Assembly (NCBI GenBank): GCA_902610255.1
Contig: CACLUX010000001.1
Span: 178,512-242,511, forward strand
Length of the DNA: 64,000 nucleotides
From: an uncultured Alphaproteobacteria bacterium
GTDB lineage: Bacteria > Pseudomonadota > Alphaproteobacteria > HIMB59
Direction of reading: 5' to 3'
Positions 20,001 to 27,855 of the stretch are shown piece after piece (position 1 is the stretch's first letter; every line of letters starts with the position of its first letter). Position numbers and translations under genes: made by a program. The notes under the pieces were generated by a model. It saw only the letters and a list, made by a program, of their open reading frames with translations, searched no databases and was not told where the DNA came from.

Positions 20001-23000
20001 TCTTTCAGTATCAAATATATCACATACAAATGGTAATTCTGGATCAGTCTCTTCAAGTTCAACTTATAATAGTAGTGGTACACAAATAGTTGGTACCTAC
20101 GGTACTTTGACAATTGGTGCAGATGGCTCTTATACATACACAGCTGATCAAACAGCAGCTGATGCCTTAGACGTTGGAGATAGTGATGATGATGTATTTA
20201 CTTACACATTGACGGATGGCACAGCGACTGACACGGCAACACTAACAATTACAGTTTCAGGAAAGAACGATACACCTGCGGGTGTAGACGACACCGATAG
20301 TGTAAATGAAGATGCTACTGTTACTAAAACAGGACCTGAGGACGACGTATTAAATGATGATACAGATGCTGATACATCTGCTTCGCTAACAGTTACGAAT
20401 ATATCGCATACGAATGGTAACTCTGGAACTGTTTCTTCAGGTTCGACTTATAGCAGTAGTGGCACACAAATAGTTGGTACATATGGTACCTTAACAATCG
20501 GAGCCAATGGATCTTATACTTATACAGCTGATCAAACCGCGGCTGATGATTTGGATGCTAATGATCCTGCAACTGATGTTTTTACTTATACGCTAACCGA
20601 TGAAAATTCAGCAACTGCAACAGCAACGCTGACAATCACTATTACTGGTGTGAATGACGCTCCAGTAGCTGTTAATGATACAGATAGTGTTAATGAAGAT
20701 GCAACTGTCTCTAAAACTGCAGTGCAAGATGATGTTTTAAATGATGATACAGATGCAGATGACTCAGCATCTCTTACAGTCTCAGCAATTAGAACTGGAG
20801 CTGAAGACGGTACAGGAAATAGCGGCACTGTTGGATCTGCTTTAACTGGTACTTATGGAACGCTGACTCTTAATTCAAATGGATCTTATACTTATGTCGC
20901 TGATCAAAGTGCAGCTGATGATTTAGACGCAGGTGATACTGCAAACGACGTCTTCACTTATACAGTTTCTGATGGAACAGCAACTGATACAGCAACATTG
21001 ACAATCACTGTAACAGGTGTCAATGACACCCCTGTAGCTGTTGATGACACCGATAGTGTTGATGAGGACTCGAGTGTCACTAAGTTAGCTATTCAAGATG
21101 ATGTTTTAAATGATGATACAGACGCTGACGACTCCGCTGATTTAACTGTTACAAAAATTCAACCTGGCTCTGGATCAGAGTCAAATGTTTCTTCTAGTAC
21201 CACACATCTTAATGGCACATCTGTGACTGGCACTTATGGTACGTTGGTGATTGGATCTAATGGAGCATATAAATATACAGCAGATCAAACAGCAACTGAT
21301 GCCTTAGATGCTGGTGATACAGAAACTGATGTCTTCACCTATACAGTTTCTGATGGAACAGCAACTGATACAGCAACATTGACAATTACAGTAACTGGTA
21401 TTAACGACGATCCAGTCGGTGTAAATGATACGGACTCTGTGCTTGAGGACAAAACTATTACAAAAACTGCAGCTCAGGATGATTTATTAAATGATGATAC
21501 TGACGCTGATGATTCATCTTCTCTGACAGTAACTAATATATCTCACTCTAATGGCAATTCAGGCACGGTTGCCTCAAGCTCAACTTATCAAAGTAATGGT
21601 ACTCAAATAGTTGGTACTTATGGAACATTAACTGTTGGTGCAGATGGATCTTACACTTACACTGCTGATCAAGCTGCAGCTGATGATATAGCCGATGGTT
21701 CTACTGAGACAGATGTCTTTACTTATACTGTATCCGATGGAACAGCATCTGATACTGCAACAATTACCATTACAGTTACTGGTCAAGACAATGAAGTTGT
21801 TGGAAATAATGATGCCGGAAGTGTTACAGACGGTAATACTTTGAGTGTTGGAAATAAAGCCTCAGGTTTATTATCAAATGATACAAATGCAGGAACTGAT
21901 GCAGACGAGACTGCAGATGCTGAAGTCTCTGCTGTAAGAACTGGAACGGAGGCTGGTACTGGTACTAGTGGCACTGTGGGATCCTCTTTAAAAGGTACTT
22001 ATGGAACACTAACACTCAACTCAGACGGTACTTATTCATATGTTGCAGACCAGGATGGAGCAGATATCCTCACTCCTGACACAACCGCCATAGATTACTT
22101 TACTTATACTATCTCAAACGGATCTAGTACTGATACAGCACAATTAGCTGTGACAGTTACCGGTATCAATGACGCTCCTACTTCTTCAACAGCTCCTACT
22201 TTTAGAGGTGCTGAAAATAATAGAATTGTCATTCAATCAAAACTTTTCTTCGATGACCCAGATCCAAGCACCAGCACTTACGGGCAACTAAAATATAGTT
22301 ACGGCGGTTTACCATCAGGACTGACAGTTAACGATGCAGGAAGAATTAGAGGCCGCCTACCTGAAGGTACTTATACTTTTACAGTAACTGCAACAGACGG
22401 AGGTAACCTATCTACACAACAAACATTTACAATAATCATCGGAAAGCCTGGAAAGCCTGGTGAATCACCAATTCCACCACTGATTGTGAAGCAAAAAACA
22501 TTAGAAGCTGCAATTGCTGATAAAACAGTAACGTTTGAAACACCTAAAGTTAATGACCAAATAGCTGATCTTGCGGTGAGAGGAAATTTAGGCTCCCTAG
22601 TCAAGGAATACACATTCAATGGTGGTATGAAGGTAATCGATGTTGCTGTTGAAGATTTAAATATTGATCAAAGTGGAAGGCCTGGAATAAATGAAAATAC
22701 TTTATTAGGATTTGCTATTGGAGATGATTATAGGCTTAATGTGAAACAATACACAGGAACCTTAGAGGATGGCTCCTCTCTCCCAAGCTGGATACGTGTT
22801 GATCCATCAACAGGTCAGACGATCGTTCAGTTTCCTCAAAATATTTACTCAATCGATGTCAAGGTGATAGCAATCGATAATGATAATAGCACAAGAGAGA
22901 TTAATGTTACTCTGGATAGAAACTCTGTTAGTCAGGACAAAGCCTTAAAACGCGACCTCGAACCTTTCATAGACCGAAGTGCAGCTTTAAAAACCGAAGT

Positions 23001-23328
23001 TACTGTTGATGAAAAAGGACAAATGTTACTTGACACACAAAATGATTTAGAAGATGGGTCGATTATAAATAATAATCTTAACCCGAATGAATCAAGCAAT
23101 AATGAAAACCAGACACCAAACACAGACGATCAGTCAAGTCTTATTGATATACCAACTATTCCAGGAGAAATTGATGAGGCCACTTCTCAAGATTCTATTG
23201 TTTTAAATACACAAAATCTTGAAACAGATGAAAAACTTATTAAATTTGCAACACTTCAAGAGCAATTAGATTTACATTATGAAGGTCATGAAAATTATGG
23301 AGATAAACTTGTTAAAGTTTCTGGTTAA
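14023..23328 (+). CDS. Giant VCBS-repeat surface protein with LEPR and DUF4347 domains
   Basis: 3101 residues. GTG start 7 bases after GAGGAGAG. No Sec signal. Order: LEPR-type N-terminal motif (LEPRIMFDGAA, 16-26); DUF4347 (~68-215) with H123 in IGHAS and C166 in YGCNLA; an unrecognised ~200-residue region; 15 VCBS/cadherin-like repeats (~440-2720), each with GTYGTL, DGSY and VFxYTxSDGT blocks; a YVTN-like beta-propeller insert (~1147-1405); a CADG-like domain (~2722-2810); a second sandwich domain with SSLPSWIRVDPSTG, similar to the one in the TolC-like protein; and an acidic Asn-rich tail ending LQEQLDLHYEGHENYGDKL. There are no RTX nonapeptides. Base composition is visibly less AT-rich than the neighbours. 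Probably a very large exported adhesin or surface layer component, with calcium-binding Asp-rich repeats. Export likely uses the flanking TolC/HlyD genes (inference). Confidence 0.88.
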   Translation: MADKQKTYPHFSIQMLEPRIMFDGAAVYAASESIEAVEDQIQNNSLNETDLSTNLKAITHNNNDSRKEIVFIDKGVDDYQTIINSIDDTKSIYLIDSNENGFAKMQSILQDQSDIDAVHIIGHASTGQVVLGNSILNSETINSFSTTLQSIGNSLTQDGDLLFYGCNLAQGDQGKLLIQQIGNITQADIAASDDITGKGGDWNLEKKYGIVETNGISVVDYKHSLLQNGISSLDGFVENTGTNLRAGNNDAGTAASASNHTDGNKPFVITLERENINSGSFTFYKTTSTSNGFEENNSGVQTSGPDITSGTTTVDASSINMNSYYVYATENSGRNDVRKVVFDNEILGVWFNMNNIIAYSGVDKSGATYHTISQHGNGGQNAWSTEKLKWTWSTSVTDSSKPSGHKSDWFGVDTDSNTLYVGFNNGAQHGDIIRVFTRTGNQAPDAVNDTDSVNEDATVTKTGSQNDVLNDDSDPDGDTITVTKINHNSGTDSNVSAGSTYNSSGTSVTGTYGTLTIGADGSYTYVADQDAADDLDAGDQVTDVFVYTISDGALTDTANLTITVTGINDAPVAVNDTDTVAEDATVIKTASQDDVMNDDSDPDDSASLSVSNIAHTNGNSGSVSSSSTYESSGTQIVGTYGTLTIGADGSYKYIADQTAADALDVGDSIDDVFTYTLSDGTDTDTATLTITVTGVNDTPSAQNDVGVIDEGETLTVTNGANANETNDSGSTFNATGEHSGDIINTSSSSHVDSDPDASPTLRISAIQPSGGSSSSVTNNTSYDSNGTSVTGTYGTLTIGSDGSYKYVARDSISGFSASSSNLTDTFTYTLSDEHDATDTATLTITLIGKDNENPSATDNTNAVDEDDSVTVTDGTTGVTGDVLINDTDPEGDTLSVSKIKKNGGDFSNVTSSSTHLSNFTTVTGTYGTLKIGADGSYIYTADQSLADDLDAGDTVTDVFVYEVSDGNTGSDTANITITVTGINDPVVATDDTDAVNEDASVTKTGAQDDVLNDDTDADDSASISVSKIKHSTDSGYTSVTSSSTHLSNFTTVTGTYGTLKIGADGSYIYTADQTAADALDAGDTETDEFTYEATDGSLTATATLTITVTGVNDAPVAQNDTGTINEDGTLTVINSSNDNTVTPASLDTGSPYATTDTTRSVAFNHDGTKMFVLHHSNSPDISVHTLTTAFDINTATQSSTTDISSHAGNPRGIRFNNDGTKLYISNGSGANKKIHEFALSTAYDVSSLPTPTSTVISGQDGNPRGFTFNTDGTKMFLLGDINATVYEYSLSTAFDSSTISYTSRSLDFSAKEETPRGISFNATGTKLFITGQQNDDILEYDLSTGFNLSTATFNGAFDVSSYADNPTDIIFNNDGSKAFLARASSNGIQSFSLSSPYSFVDITGEYTGDVIDTTSSSNKDSDADASASLRVSAIQHSSAGSSTAVSNNTTYGASGTTAGTTVSGTYGQLTIGSDGSYKYVANDSDADALDAGDIVTDVFTYTLTDGTATDTATITITVIGINDTPTAQDDEGAITEDLTLTVTNGSNSNISGSLDTTGENSGDVLDTSSSSHKDTDLDTSASLSVKLIRKNLGTDSSVQPGSSYNSSGTSVTGTYGTLTIGADGSYSYAADQAAADAIAAGESQNDVFVYTITDGTQDNTANITIKVLGANDNPSAQNDVGVVNEGSTLTVQNSANANVDGSFDANGEHSGDVIHTTSSSHKDSDLDTNDTLRITQIKKSGGDNSNVSSGSSYNSSGTSVTGSYGTLTIGADGSYTYVASSNISGLSDGATVSDTFTYTLSDGTATTTADLVLTVIGGAAGNESPVAVNDTDSVNENASVTKTGAQNDVLNDDSDPDGDTIRVDQIQHSSAASGTSVSNNTTYGASGTTTGTTVTGTYGQLTIGSDGSYVYSANQTAAEALAAGVQEDDVFTYRITDGSATATATLTITVTGVNDAPVAVDDTDSVNENETVTKTGSQNDVLNDDTDTDTGASLSVSNISHTNGNSGSVSSSSTYNSSGTQIVGTYGTLTIGADGSYTYTADQTAADALDVGDSDDDVFTYTLTDGTATDTATLTITVSGKNDTPAGVDDTDSVNEDATVTKTGPEDDVLNDDTDADTSASLTVTNISHTNGNSGTVSSGSTYSSSGTQIVGTYGTLTIGANGSYTYTADQTAADDLDANDPATDVFTYTLTDENSATATATLTITITGVNDAPVAVNDTDSVNEDATVSKTAVQDDVLNDDTDADDSASLTVSAIRTGAEDGTGNSGTVGSALTGTYGTLTLNSNGSYTYVADQSAADDLDAGDTANDVFTYTVSDGTATDTATLTITVTGVNDTPVAVDDTDSVDEDSSVTKLAIQDDVLNDDTDADDSADLTVTKIQPGSGSESNVSSSTTHLNGTSVTGTYGTLVIGSNGAYKYTADQTATDALDAGDTETDVFTYTVSDGTATDTATLTITVTGINDDPVGVNDTDSVLEDKTITKTAAQDDLLNDDTDADDSSSLTVTNISHSNGNSGTVASSSTYQSNGTQIVGTYGTLTVGADGSYTYTADQAAADDIADGSTETDVFTYTVSDGTASDTATITITVTGQDNEVVGNNDAGSVTDGNTLSVGNKASGLLSNDTNAGTDADETADAEVSAVRTGTEAGTGTSGTVGSSLKGTYGTLTLNSDGTYSYVADQDGADILTPDTTAIDYFTYTISNGSSTDTAQLAVTVTGINDAPTSSTAPTFRGAENNRIVIQSKLFFDDPDPSTSTYGQLKYSYGGLPSGLTVNDAGRIRGRLPEGTYTFTVTATDGGNLSTQQTFTIIIGKPGKPGESPIPPLIVKQKTLEAAIADKTVTFETPKVNDQIADLAVRGNLGSLVKEYTFNGGMKVIDVAVEDLNIDQSGRPGINENTLLGFAIGDDYRLNVKQYTGTLEDGSSLPSWIRVDPSTGQTIVQFPQNIYSIDVKVIAIDNDNSTREINVTLDRNSVSQDKALKRDLEPFIDRSAALKTEVTVDEKGQMLLDTQNDLEDGSIINNNLNPNESSNNENQTPNTDDQSSLIDIPTIPGEIDEATSQDSIVLNTQNLETDEKLIKFATLQEQLDLHYEGHENYGDKLVKVSG
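15345..22185 (+). repeat. Tandem VCBS repeats (15 copies) within the giant gene
   Basis: Fifteen copies of a ~110-residue unit (about 330 bases) can be counted from the GTYGTL/GTYGQL/GSYGTL-x-IGxDGSY core. Some copies are almost identical as DNA. 15919-15976 equals 20077-20134 over 58 bases, 18412-18453 equals 19708-19749 over 42 bases, and ~16750-16840 is nearly the same as ~17140-17230. Other copies are much more diverged, which suggests local duplication or gene conversion on an older array. Confidence 0.9.
17460..18235 (+). other. Beta-propeller-like insert within the VCBS array
   Basis: About 260 residues interrupt the sixth VCBS repeat between its NEDGTLTV strand and its ITGEYTGDV strand. 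They contain five repeats of a 'F-N-x-DGTKMF-(L/I)...I-x-EYxLSTxFD' unit, the pattern of YVTN/SMP-type propeller blades found in extracellular and phage-tail proteins. A five-blade count would need partners or a closed small propeller; the ligand is unknown. Confidence 0.65.
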
Positions 23329-24025
23329 AATAATCATTTTATCTCTCCTATTTACTGTTTCCTCTAAAGCAGAAGTTAGGGAATCAAGAGCTTTAGTGGT
23401 TGCATCACAAGAAGCTGTTCTTTCCAGTGAATTGGCCGCTCGTATTACTAGTATTTCTGTAAAAGAAATGGAAAGATTTAAAAAAGGAGATTTACTTATT
23501 CAATTCGATTGTAGTTTATATGAAGCACAAAAAGATGTAGTTAGAGCCAATGAAAATAGTGCATTGATCAAACTAAAAAGTGATGAACAAATGTTACAGA
23601 TGAGATCAATTGGAAAATATGAACTTGAACTCTCTATATCAGAGTATGAGAAGGCAAAATCAGAATTACGTATTGCTGAACTAAATGTAGAGAGATGTGA
23701 AATTAGAGCGCCTTTTGATGGTGCGGTTGAGGAAGTTGTGGTAAACGCATTTGAGTCGATACAGCCTCAAGTTGAATTAATGAAGATTATAAAAACTGAT
23801 GTCCTTGAATTAGAAATGGTAGTATCTAGTGAATGGGTTTCTTGGCTAACAATAGGCCATCCAATCACTGTTTATATTGATGAAATACAAGAAGAATTCA
23901 ATGCCTCTATAAGTGGAATTGGTGCAAATGTTGACGCTGTAAGCCAAACAATTCAACTAAAAGGTACTATTACAAACGCTAGCTCTGCCCTTCTGCCTGG
24001 AATGAGTGGGCGAGTTGTATTTTGA
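23279..24025 (+). CDS. Small HlyD/RND-type periplasmic adaptor
   Basis: 248 residues with an N-terminal signal or anchor (LLKFLVKIIILSLLFTVSSKA). A split biotinyl-lipoyl domain (SSELAARITSISVKEMERFKKGDLLIQFD ... IRAPFDGAVEEVVV) is interrupted by a short coiled-coil hairpin (~80-130), followed by a beta-barrel and a GMSGRVVF end. This matches short periplasmic adaptors that link an inner-membrane component to a TolC channel. The first ATG overlaps the giant gene by 50 bases; an ATG at 23297 with AAGG about 10 bases upstream is an equally good start. Its stop overlaps the next gene's TTG (TTGA). Likely part of the giant-protein export set. Confidence 0.82.
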   Translation: MKVMKIMEINLLKFLVKIIILSLLFTVSSKAEVRESRALVVASQEAVLSSELAARITSISVKEMERFKKGDLLIQFDCSLYEAQKDVVRANENSALIKLKSDEQMLQMRSIGKYELELSISEYEKAKSELRIAELNVERCEIRAPFDGAVEEVVVNAFESIQPQVELMKIIKTDVLELEMVVSSEWVSWLTIGHPITVYIDEIQEEFNASISGIGANVDAVSQTIQLKGTITNASSALLPGMSGRVVF

Positions 24026-25356
24026 GTCAAGACCAATTAAATCGTTTAGCAAGGATTTTCACGTTTGAAAAAAAATTACGTGAAGCAAAGTCTTTTGTAG
24101 AAATCAGATATACAGTTACAAACGAACTAAGAAACATAACCCCTTTTGTCTTTGCTTTTTTTGGAGAATGGGCAAACTCAAATAAATTTAAGATTGATGC
24201 TATTTCTGACATAGCAGTTGTAGAACAAACTTCTTCGACAACTATATTAGCTCAGAAAATAATAAGAGAAAAATTAAAAGAGGGATCTCCTGATACACAT
24301 CCATTTACAATCGAAAAAGACTCATTAATCCCTGCTAAAGGTGAAAATCCAATTCCAGATAAACTTTTATGGGTTCCTTGTTTTTCAAATCAAAAAGGCC
24401 CTCAAGCAGCATTGCTTCTTGCAAGAGATGAAAATTGGGAAGAGCAAGATATCGAGTACATTAGACACCTGAGCTCATCTATTGGACACGCGATGGGATC
24501 GCTCAAAGAAAATAATTTTTTTGAAAGCACAATTAAAGTTTTTAAAAATACATGGTTTCAATTTTTAATTATAGCGGGACTTATTGCTAGTATGTTCATT
24601 CCAATTTCTCTTTCAACTGTTGGCAAATCAGAAATTGTCCCAAAAGATCCCTATGTTATAAATGCTCCTATTGAAGGCGTCATAAAAGAAGTTTTTATTC
24701 AAAATAATGATGAAGTTGATATTGGAACTACATTAATATCTTTTGAAAAAACAGGTTTACAAAACGATTATGATTTAGCCTTCCAAGAATTAAAAGTAAT
24801 TGAAACAGAATTACTTCAGGCAAAACAGTCTTCTTTTCAAAGTAAAGAGGACAAAGCGATGGTCAGTCAACTTCAGAGTAAAATTAAACTTGTAGAACAA
24901 ACCTTAAGTTATCAGAAGTATCTATTAGATGAATCTACGATCAATTCTCCCGCTGATGGAATTGCAGTTATCAAGGATAAATCACTTCTTATAGGCAAGC
25001 CTTTTAAGGTAGGAGAGACAATAATGGTTATTGCTGACCCATCGAATGTTGTTGTCGAGATAATGATGCCAGTAAAAGATGCTATAACAGTCAAAAAAGA
25101 CGCAGAAATAAATGTTTTTTTAGACTCTGATCCACTAAATGTTGTTCCTGCAAAGGTTTCAAAATTTTCTTATGAGCCTGAACTTACCAGTGAGAACACT
25201 CTAGCTTACCGAGTAACAGCGGAAATTCTTACGGCCAAAAACTCTCCAAGAATTGGACTCAGAGGAACTGCAAAAATTTTCGGTGAAGAGGTGAAACTAT
25301 TTTTTTACTTATTTAGAAAACCAATTATTTTTGTTCGACAAACACTTGGTATCTAA
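24022..25356 (+). CDS. GAF-domain/HlyD fusion membrane adaptor
   Basis: 444 residues from a TTG start that overlaps the previous stop. Residues ~15-165 look like a cytoplasmic GAF-type sensor domain (VWVPCF-like core LLWVPCFSNQKGPQAALLLAR, then helix DIEYIRHLSSSIGHAM). One membrane segment follows (~177-200). The periplasmic part is HlyD-like: lipoyl half APIEGVIKEVFIQNNDEVDIG, coiled coil (~255-320), second lipoyl half STINSPADGIAVI, then a barrel (~345-420). A sensor domain on the cytoplasmic side of an export adaptor could gate export, which is inference. It ends directly before the M50 gene start. Confidence 0.8.
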   Translation: MSQDQLNRLARIFTFEKKLREAKSFVEIRYTVTNELRNITPFVFAFFGEWANSNKFKIDAISDIAVVEQTSSTTILAQKIIREKLKEGSPDTHPFTIEKDSLIPAKGENPIPDKLLWVPCFSNQKGPQAALLLARDENWEEQDIEYIRHLSSSIGHAMGSLKENNFFESTIKVFKNTWFQFLIIAGLIASMFIPISLSTVGKSEIVPKDPYVINAPIEGVIKEVFIQNNDEVDIGTTLISFEKTGLQNDYDLAFQELKVIETELLQAKQSSFQSKEDKAMVSQLQSKIKLVEQTLSYQKYLLDESTINSPADGIAVIKDKSLLIGKPFKVGETIMVIADPSNVVVEIMMPVKDAITVKKDAEINVFLDSDPLNVVPAKVSKFSYEPELTSENTLAYRVTAEILTAKNSPRIGLRGTAKIFGEEVKLFFYLFRKPIIFVRQTLGI

Positions 25357-27459
25357 ATGATTACTCCATCAATAAGACAAGACCTTCAACTTTTACCAGG
25401 AACTCCTATGGAGGATGGTTCTCCATCATGGCTGATTTATGATAATTTAAGAAATAAATATTTTACATTAGGTTTAAATGCTTTTCGAATACTGAGACAT
25501 TGGATTGCAGGAGTAGACTCAAAACAGTTTATTGAAAAAGTAGAAGCTAAGGGGGTTTCTATCGAGGAGGAGGAGTTAGATGATTTTATAAATTTTTTAA
25601 AGGTTAATAGTTTAATAACTCACTCAAGTTCAGAAGATGTTAAACTATTACTAGCTCAACATCAGGCTAAAAAAAAGCATTGGTTTTTAAATTTAATTCA
25701 TAATTATCTTTTTTTTAAAATACCTTTGATTAAGCCAGATCCTTTTTTAGACAGAACAATAAATATAGCTAAGCTTTTTGGAAAAAAACTTTTTAGATCA
25801 ATAATTTATTTTTTTGGTATTATTGGAATTTATTTTGTTATTCAAAGCTGGGATGAATTTTTATCTACTTTTTTGTATTTCTTCAATTTTAATGGATTAA
25901 TTTTTTACGCAATTGCATTAGTAGGTGTAAAAGCAATTCATGAATTAGGCCATGCTTACACAGCTAAGAATTTTGGATGTAATGTCAATTCAATGGGAAT
26001 TGCGTTTTTAGTTTTTTTTCCTTTTTTATACACTGATAATACAAACGCTTGGAGGCTTAGAGATCATAAAAAAAGACTGACAATAAATTTTGCTGGAATT
26101 TCAACAGAGCTACATTTAGCCTTGCTGGCTACTTTTGTATGGGGAGTAGCTGATCCAGGAATTTTGAAAAGTGCCGCTTTTTTCGTTGCTACGACAGGAT
26201 GGATTTCATCACTTCTTATAAATATTAGCCCATTTATGAGGTTTGATGGATATTACGTATTTGCTGATTTTATAAAAATAGACAACCTTCAGCCCAGAGC
26301 ATTTGCTATTGCAAAATGGAAATTGCGAAATTGGTTGTTTGGATTGAGCCTTAGCCCTCCTGAGCATATGAGCCAACAACGCCAAAATTTAATTACTATT
26401 TATGCCTGGTCGACTTGGATTTACAGGTTCTTCCTATTTATAGGAATAGCTTTACTGGTTTATTTTTTTGCATTCAAAATTTTAGGAATATTTCTTTTTG
26501 TAGTAGAAATTATTTGGTTTATAGCACTGCCTATTTTAAAAGAGTTAAGAGAATGGTGGAAACTACGCTCTAGTTTCTTTTTAAATATTCGTATAATTAG
26601 AACAATTTTAATTTTAGGAGCCTTATCATTTATTTTATTCTACCCTTGGAAAAATACTCAGTCCATTCCTGCAATTTATCAATCAGAAGAATATATTACA
26701 ATTTACCCATCAATAAATTCACAAGTTTCAGATATATACATTAAAGAAAATCAATCTGTACAATTAGGAGCAGACTTAATAAAACTAAATTCGCCATTAC
26801 TTAATTCAGATATACAAAAACTTCTTGAAGAAAAAAAATTAATTTCAATTCAAATAAACAATGCATTAGAGGGCGATCAAAATAAATCAGATTTAATGAT
26901 AATGAAAAGTGAAGAAAAAAAAATCATAACTAATATTAATAATTTAGAAAAAATTAAATCATCGTTAAATATCACTGCACCATTTAAAGGAGAGATTGTA
27001 AGTTTAATTGAATTAAAAAAAAATCAATGGCTAAATAAAGATGATCCAATTATGTCAATTGTAAATAAAGAGTCATTTCAAGTCATAGCTTTTTTATCTG
27101 AAAATGATATTTCAAAGGTTAAAGAGTTTAAAAATAGTTTTTTTGTTCCTAATTCAATTGAAATGCCAAGGGTTGCTTTAGAAGTAGTGTCCATAAGTAA
27201 ATCACCAGTAAACGATTTTAGTCTCTATCCTTCGGTTACATCTATTTTTAACGGCCCTATAGCTGCAAGAGAAAAACCTGGTGGAGGAATACAATCTGAG
27301 AAGTCCTATTATAAAGTAACCCTTAAATTGTCGGAAAATATAATCTTTTCCGATAAGAAAGTTTTAGGTCTTGCAAATGTAGGTATTCAGCCACAGTCCT
27401 ATTTTGATAAAATATTAAATCTAATATCTGCGACCCTTATAAGAGAAATAAGTTTTTAA
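25357..27459 (+). CDS. PqqD-like/M50 metallopeptidase/HlyD fusion membrane protein
   Basis: 700 residues. The N-terminal ~90 residues resemble the PqqD-type winged-helix chaperone (WLIYDNLRNKYFTLGLNAFRILR). Then comes a multi-pass M50 (site-2 protease-like) core with HELGH at 195-199 and RFDGYY with D297 as the likely third zinc ligand. After about residue 425 there is another membrane segment and a periplasmic lipoyl/HlyD-like part (QVSDIYIKENQSVQLGADLIKL ... ITAPFKGEIVSLIELKKNQW). The zinc ligands are intact, so it could be a peptidase. It may equally be the inner-membrane platform for export, since no ABC or RND pump is present. It directly follows the GAF-HlyD gene. Confidence 0.82.
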   Translation: MITPSIRQDLQLLPGTPMEDGSPSWLIYDNLRNKYFTLGLNAFRILRHWIAGVDSKQFIEKVEAKGVSIEEEELDDFINFLKVNSLITHSSSEDVKLLLAQHQAKKKHWFLNLIHNYLFFKIPLIKPDPFLDRTINIAKLFGKKLFRSIIYFFGIIGIYFVIQSWDEFLSTFLYFFNFNGLIFYAIALVGVKAIHELGHAYTAKNFGCNVNSMGIAFLVFFPFLYTDNTNAWRLRDHKKRLTINFAGISTELHLALLATFVWGVADPGILKSAAFFVATTGWISSLLINISPFMRFDGYYVFADFIKIDNLQPRAFAIAKWKLRNWLFGLSLSPPEHMSQQRQNLITIYAWSTWIYRFFLFIGIALLVYFFAFKILGIFLFVVEIIWFIALPILKELREWWKLRSSFFLNIRIIRTILILGALSFILFYPWKNTQSIPAIYQSEEYITIYPSINSQVSDIYIKENQSVQLGADLIKLNSPLLNSDIQKLLEEKKLISIQINNALEGDQNKSDLMIMKSEEKKIITNINNLEKIKSSLNITAPFKGEIVSLIELKKNQWLNKDDPIMSIVNKESFQVIAFLSENDISKVKEFKNSFFVPNSIEMPRVALEVVSISKSPVNDFSLYPSVTSIFNGPIAAREKPGGGIQSEKSYYKVTLKLSENIIFSDKKVLGLANVGIQPQSYFDKILNLISATLIREISF

Positions 27460-27507
27460 GTCTAAGAATTATGATGTTTTCATTTAATAATTTTAATAGG
27501 ATGAGCT

Positions 27508-27852
27508 ATGGCTAAATTTTTGAGTGTCGTGCGTTTCAAAGTTAAACCTGGTAATGAACAATCCTTTATTGACTCAATGAAGAAGTTTTCAAATCCTGAT
27601 GGAGTTATTACCCGTAAAGTTATAAAGACAGGTGAGAGATCCTATTGTAGCGTTGTTGAGTGGGTTGATGAAAATAGTCTTGCCAATGCTCGCCAACAAA
27701 TGATCGCATATCTTGACACTATAAGACATATTTTAGAGGAGCTCAGTTCAGAATTGGGAGTAACTGATCCAGTCTCCGGTCCAGTAATAGTTGATGAGCA
27801 AGGAAATGTCGTAACACCTGGTTCAAGTATTTCAGGAAAAATAAAAACTTAA
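27508..27852 (+). CDS. ABM-like dimeric alpha-beta barrel protein
   Basis: 114 residues. The N-terminal ~75 residues (FLSVVRFKVKPGNEQSFIDSMKKF ... YCSVVEWVDENSLANARQQMIAYLDTI) fit the antibiotic-biosynthesis-monooxygenase/ferredoxin-like fold, and a short flexible tail follows. Many such proteins are small oxygenases or simply degrade or bind unknown metabolites, so no reaction is assigned. AGGA precedes the ATG. It is 48 bases after the M50 gene and could be read through from it, but nothing ties it functionally to that cluster. Confidence 0.55.
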   Translation: MAKFLSVVRFKVKPGNEQSFIDSMKKFSNPDGVITRKVIKTGERSYCSVVEWVDENSLANARQQMIAYLDTIRHILEELSSELGVTDPVSGPVIVDEQGNVVTPGSSISGKIKT

Positions 27853-27855
27853 TTT

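Noticed and set aside
15345..22185. CRISPR array
   Set aside because: Repeats are coding VCBS domains of about 330 bases with diverged copies and no spacers.
14023..23328. Classical RTX adhesin secreted by a T1SS
   Set aside because: No GGxGxDxxx repeats are present and no ABC ATPase is nearby, so the standard RTX/T1SS label is not used.
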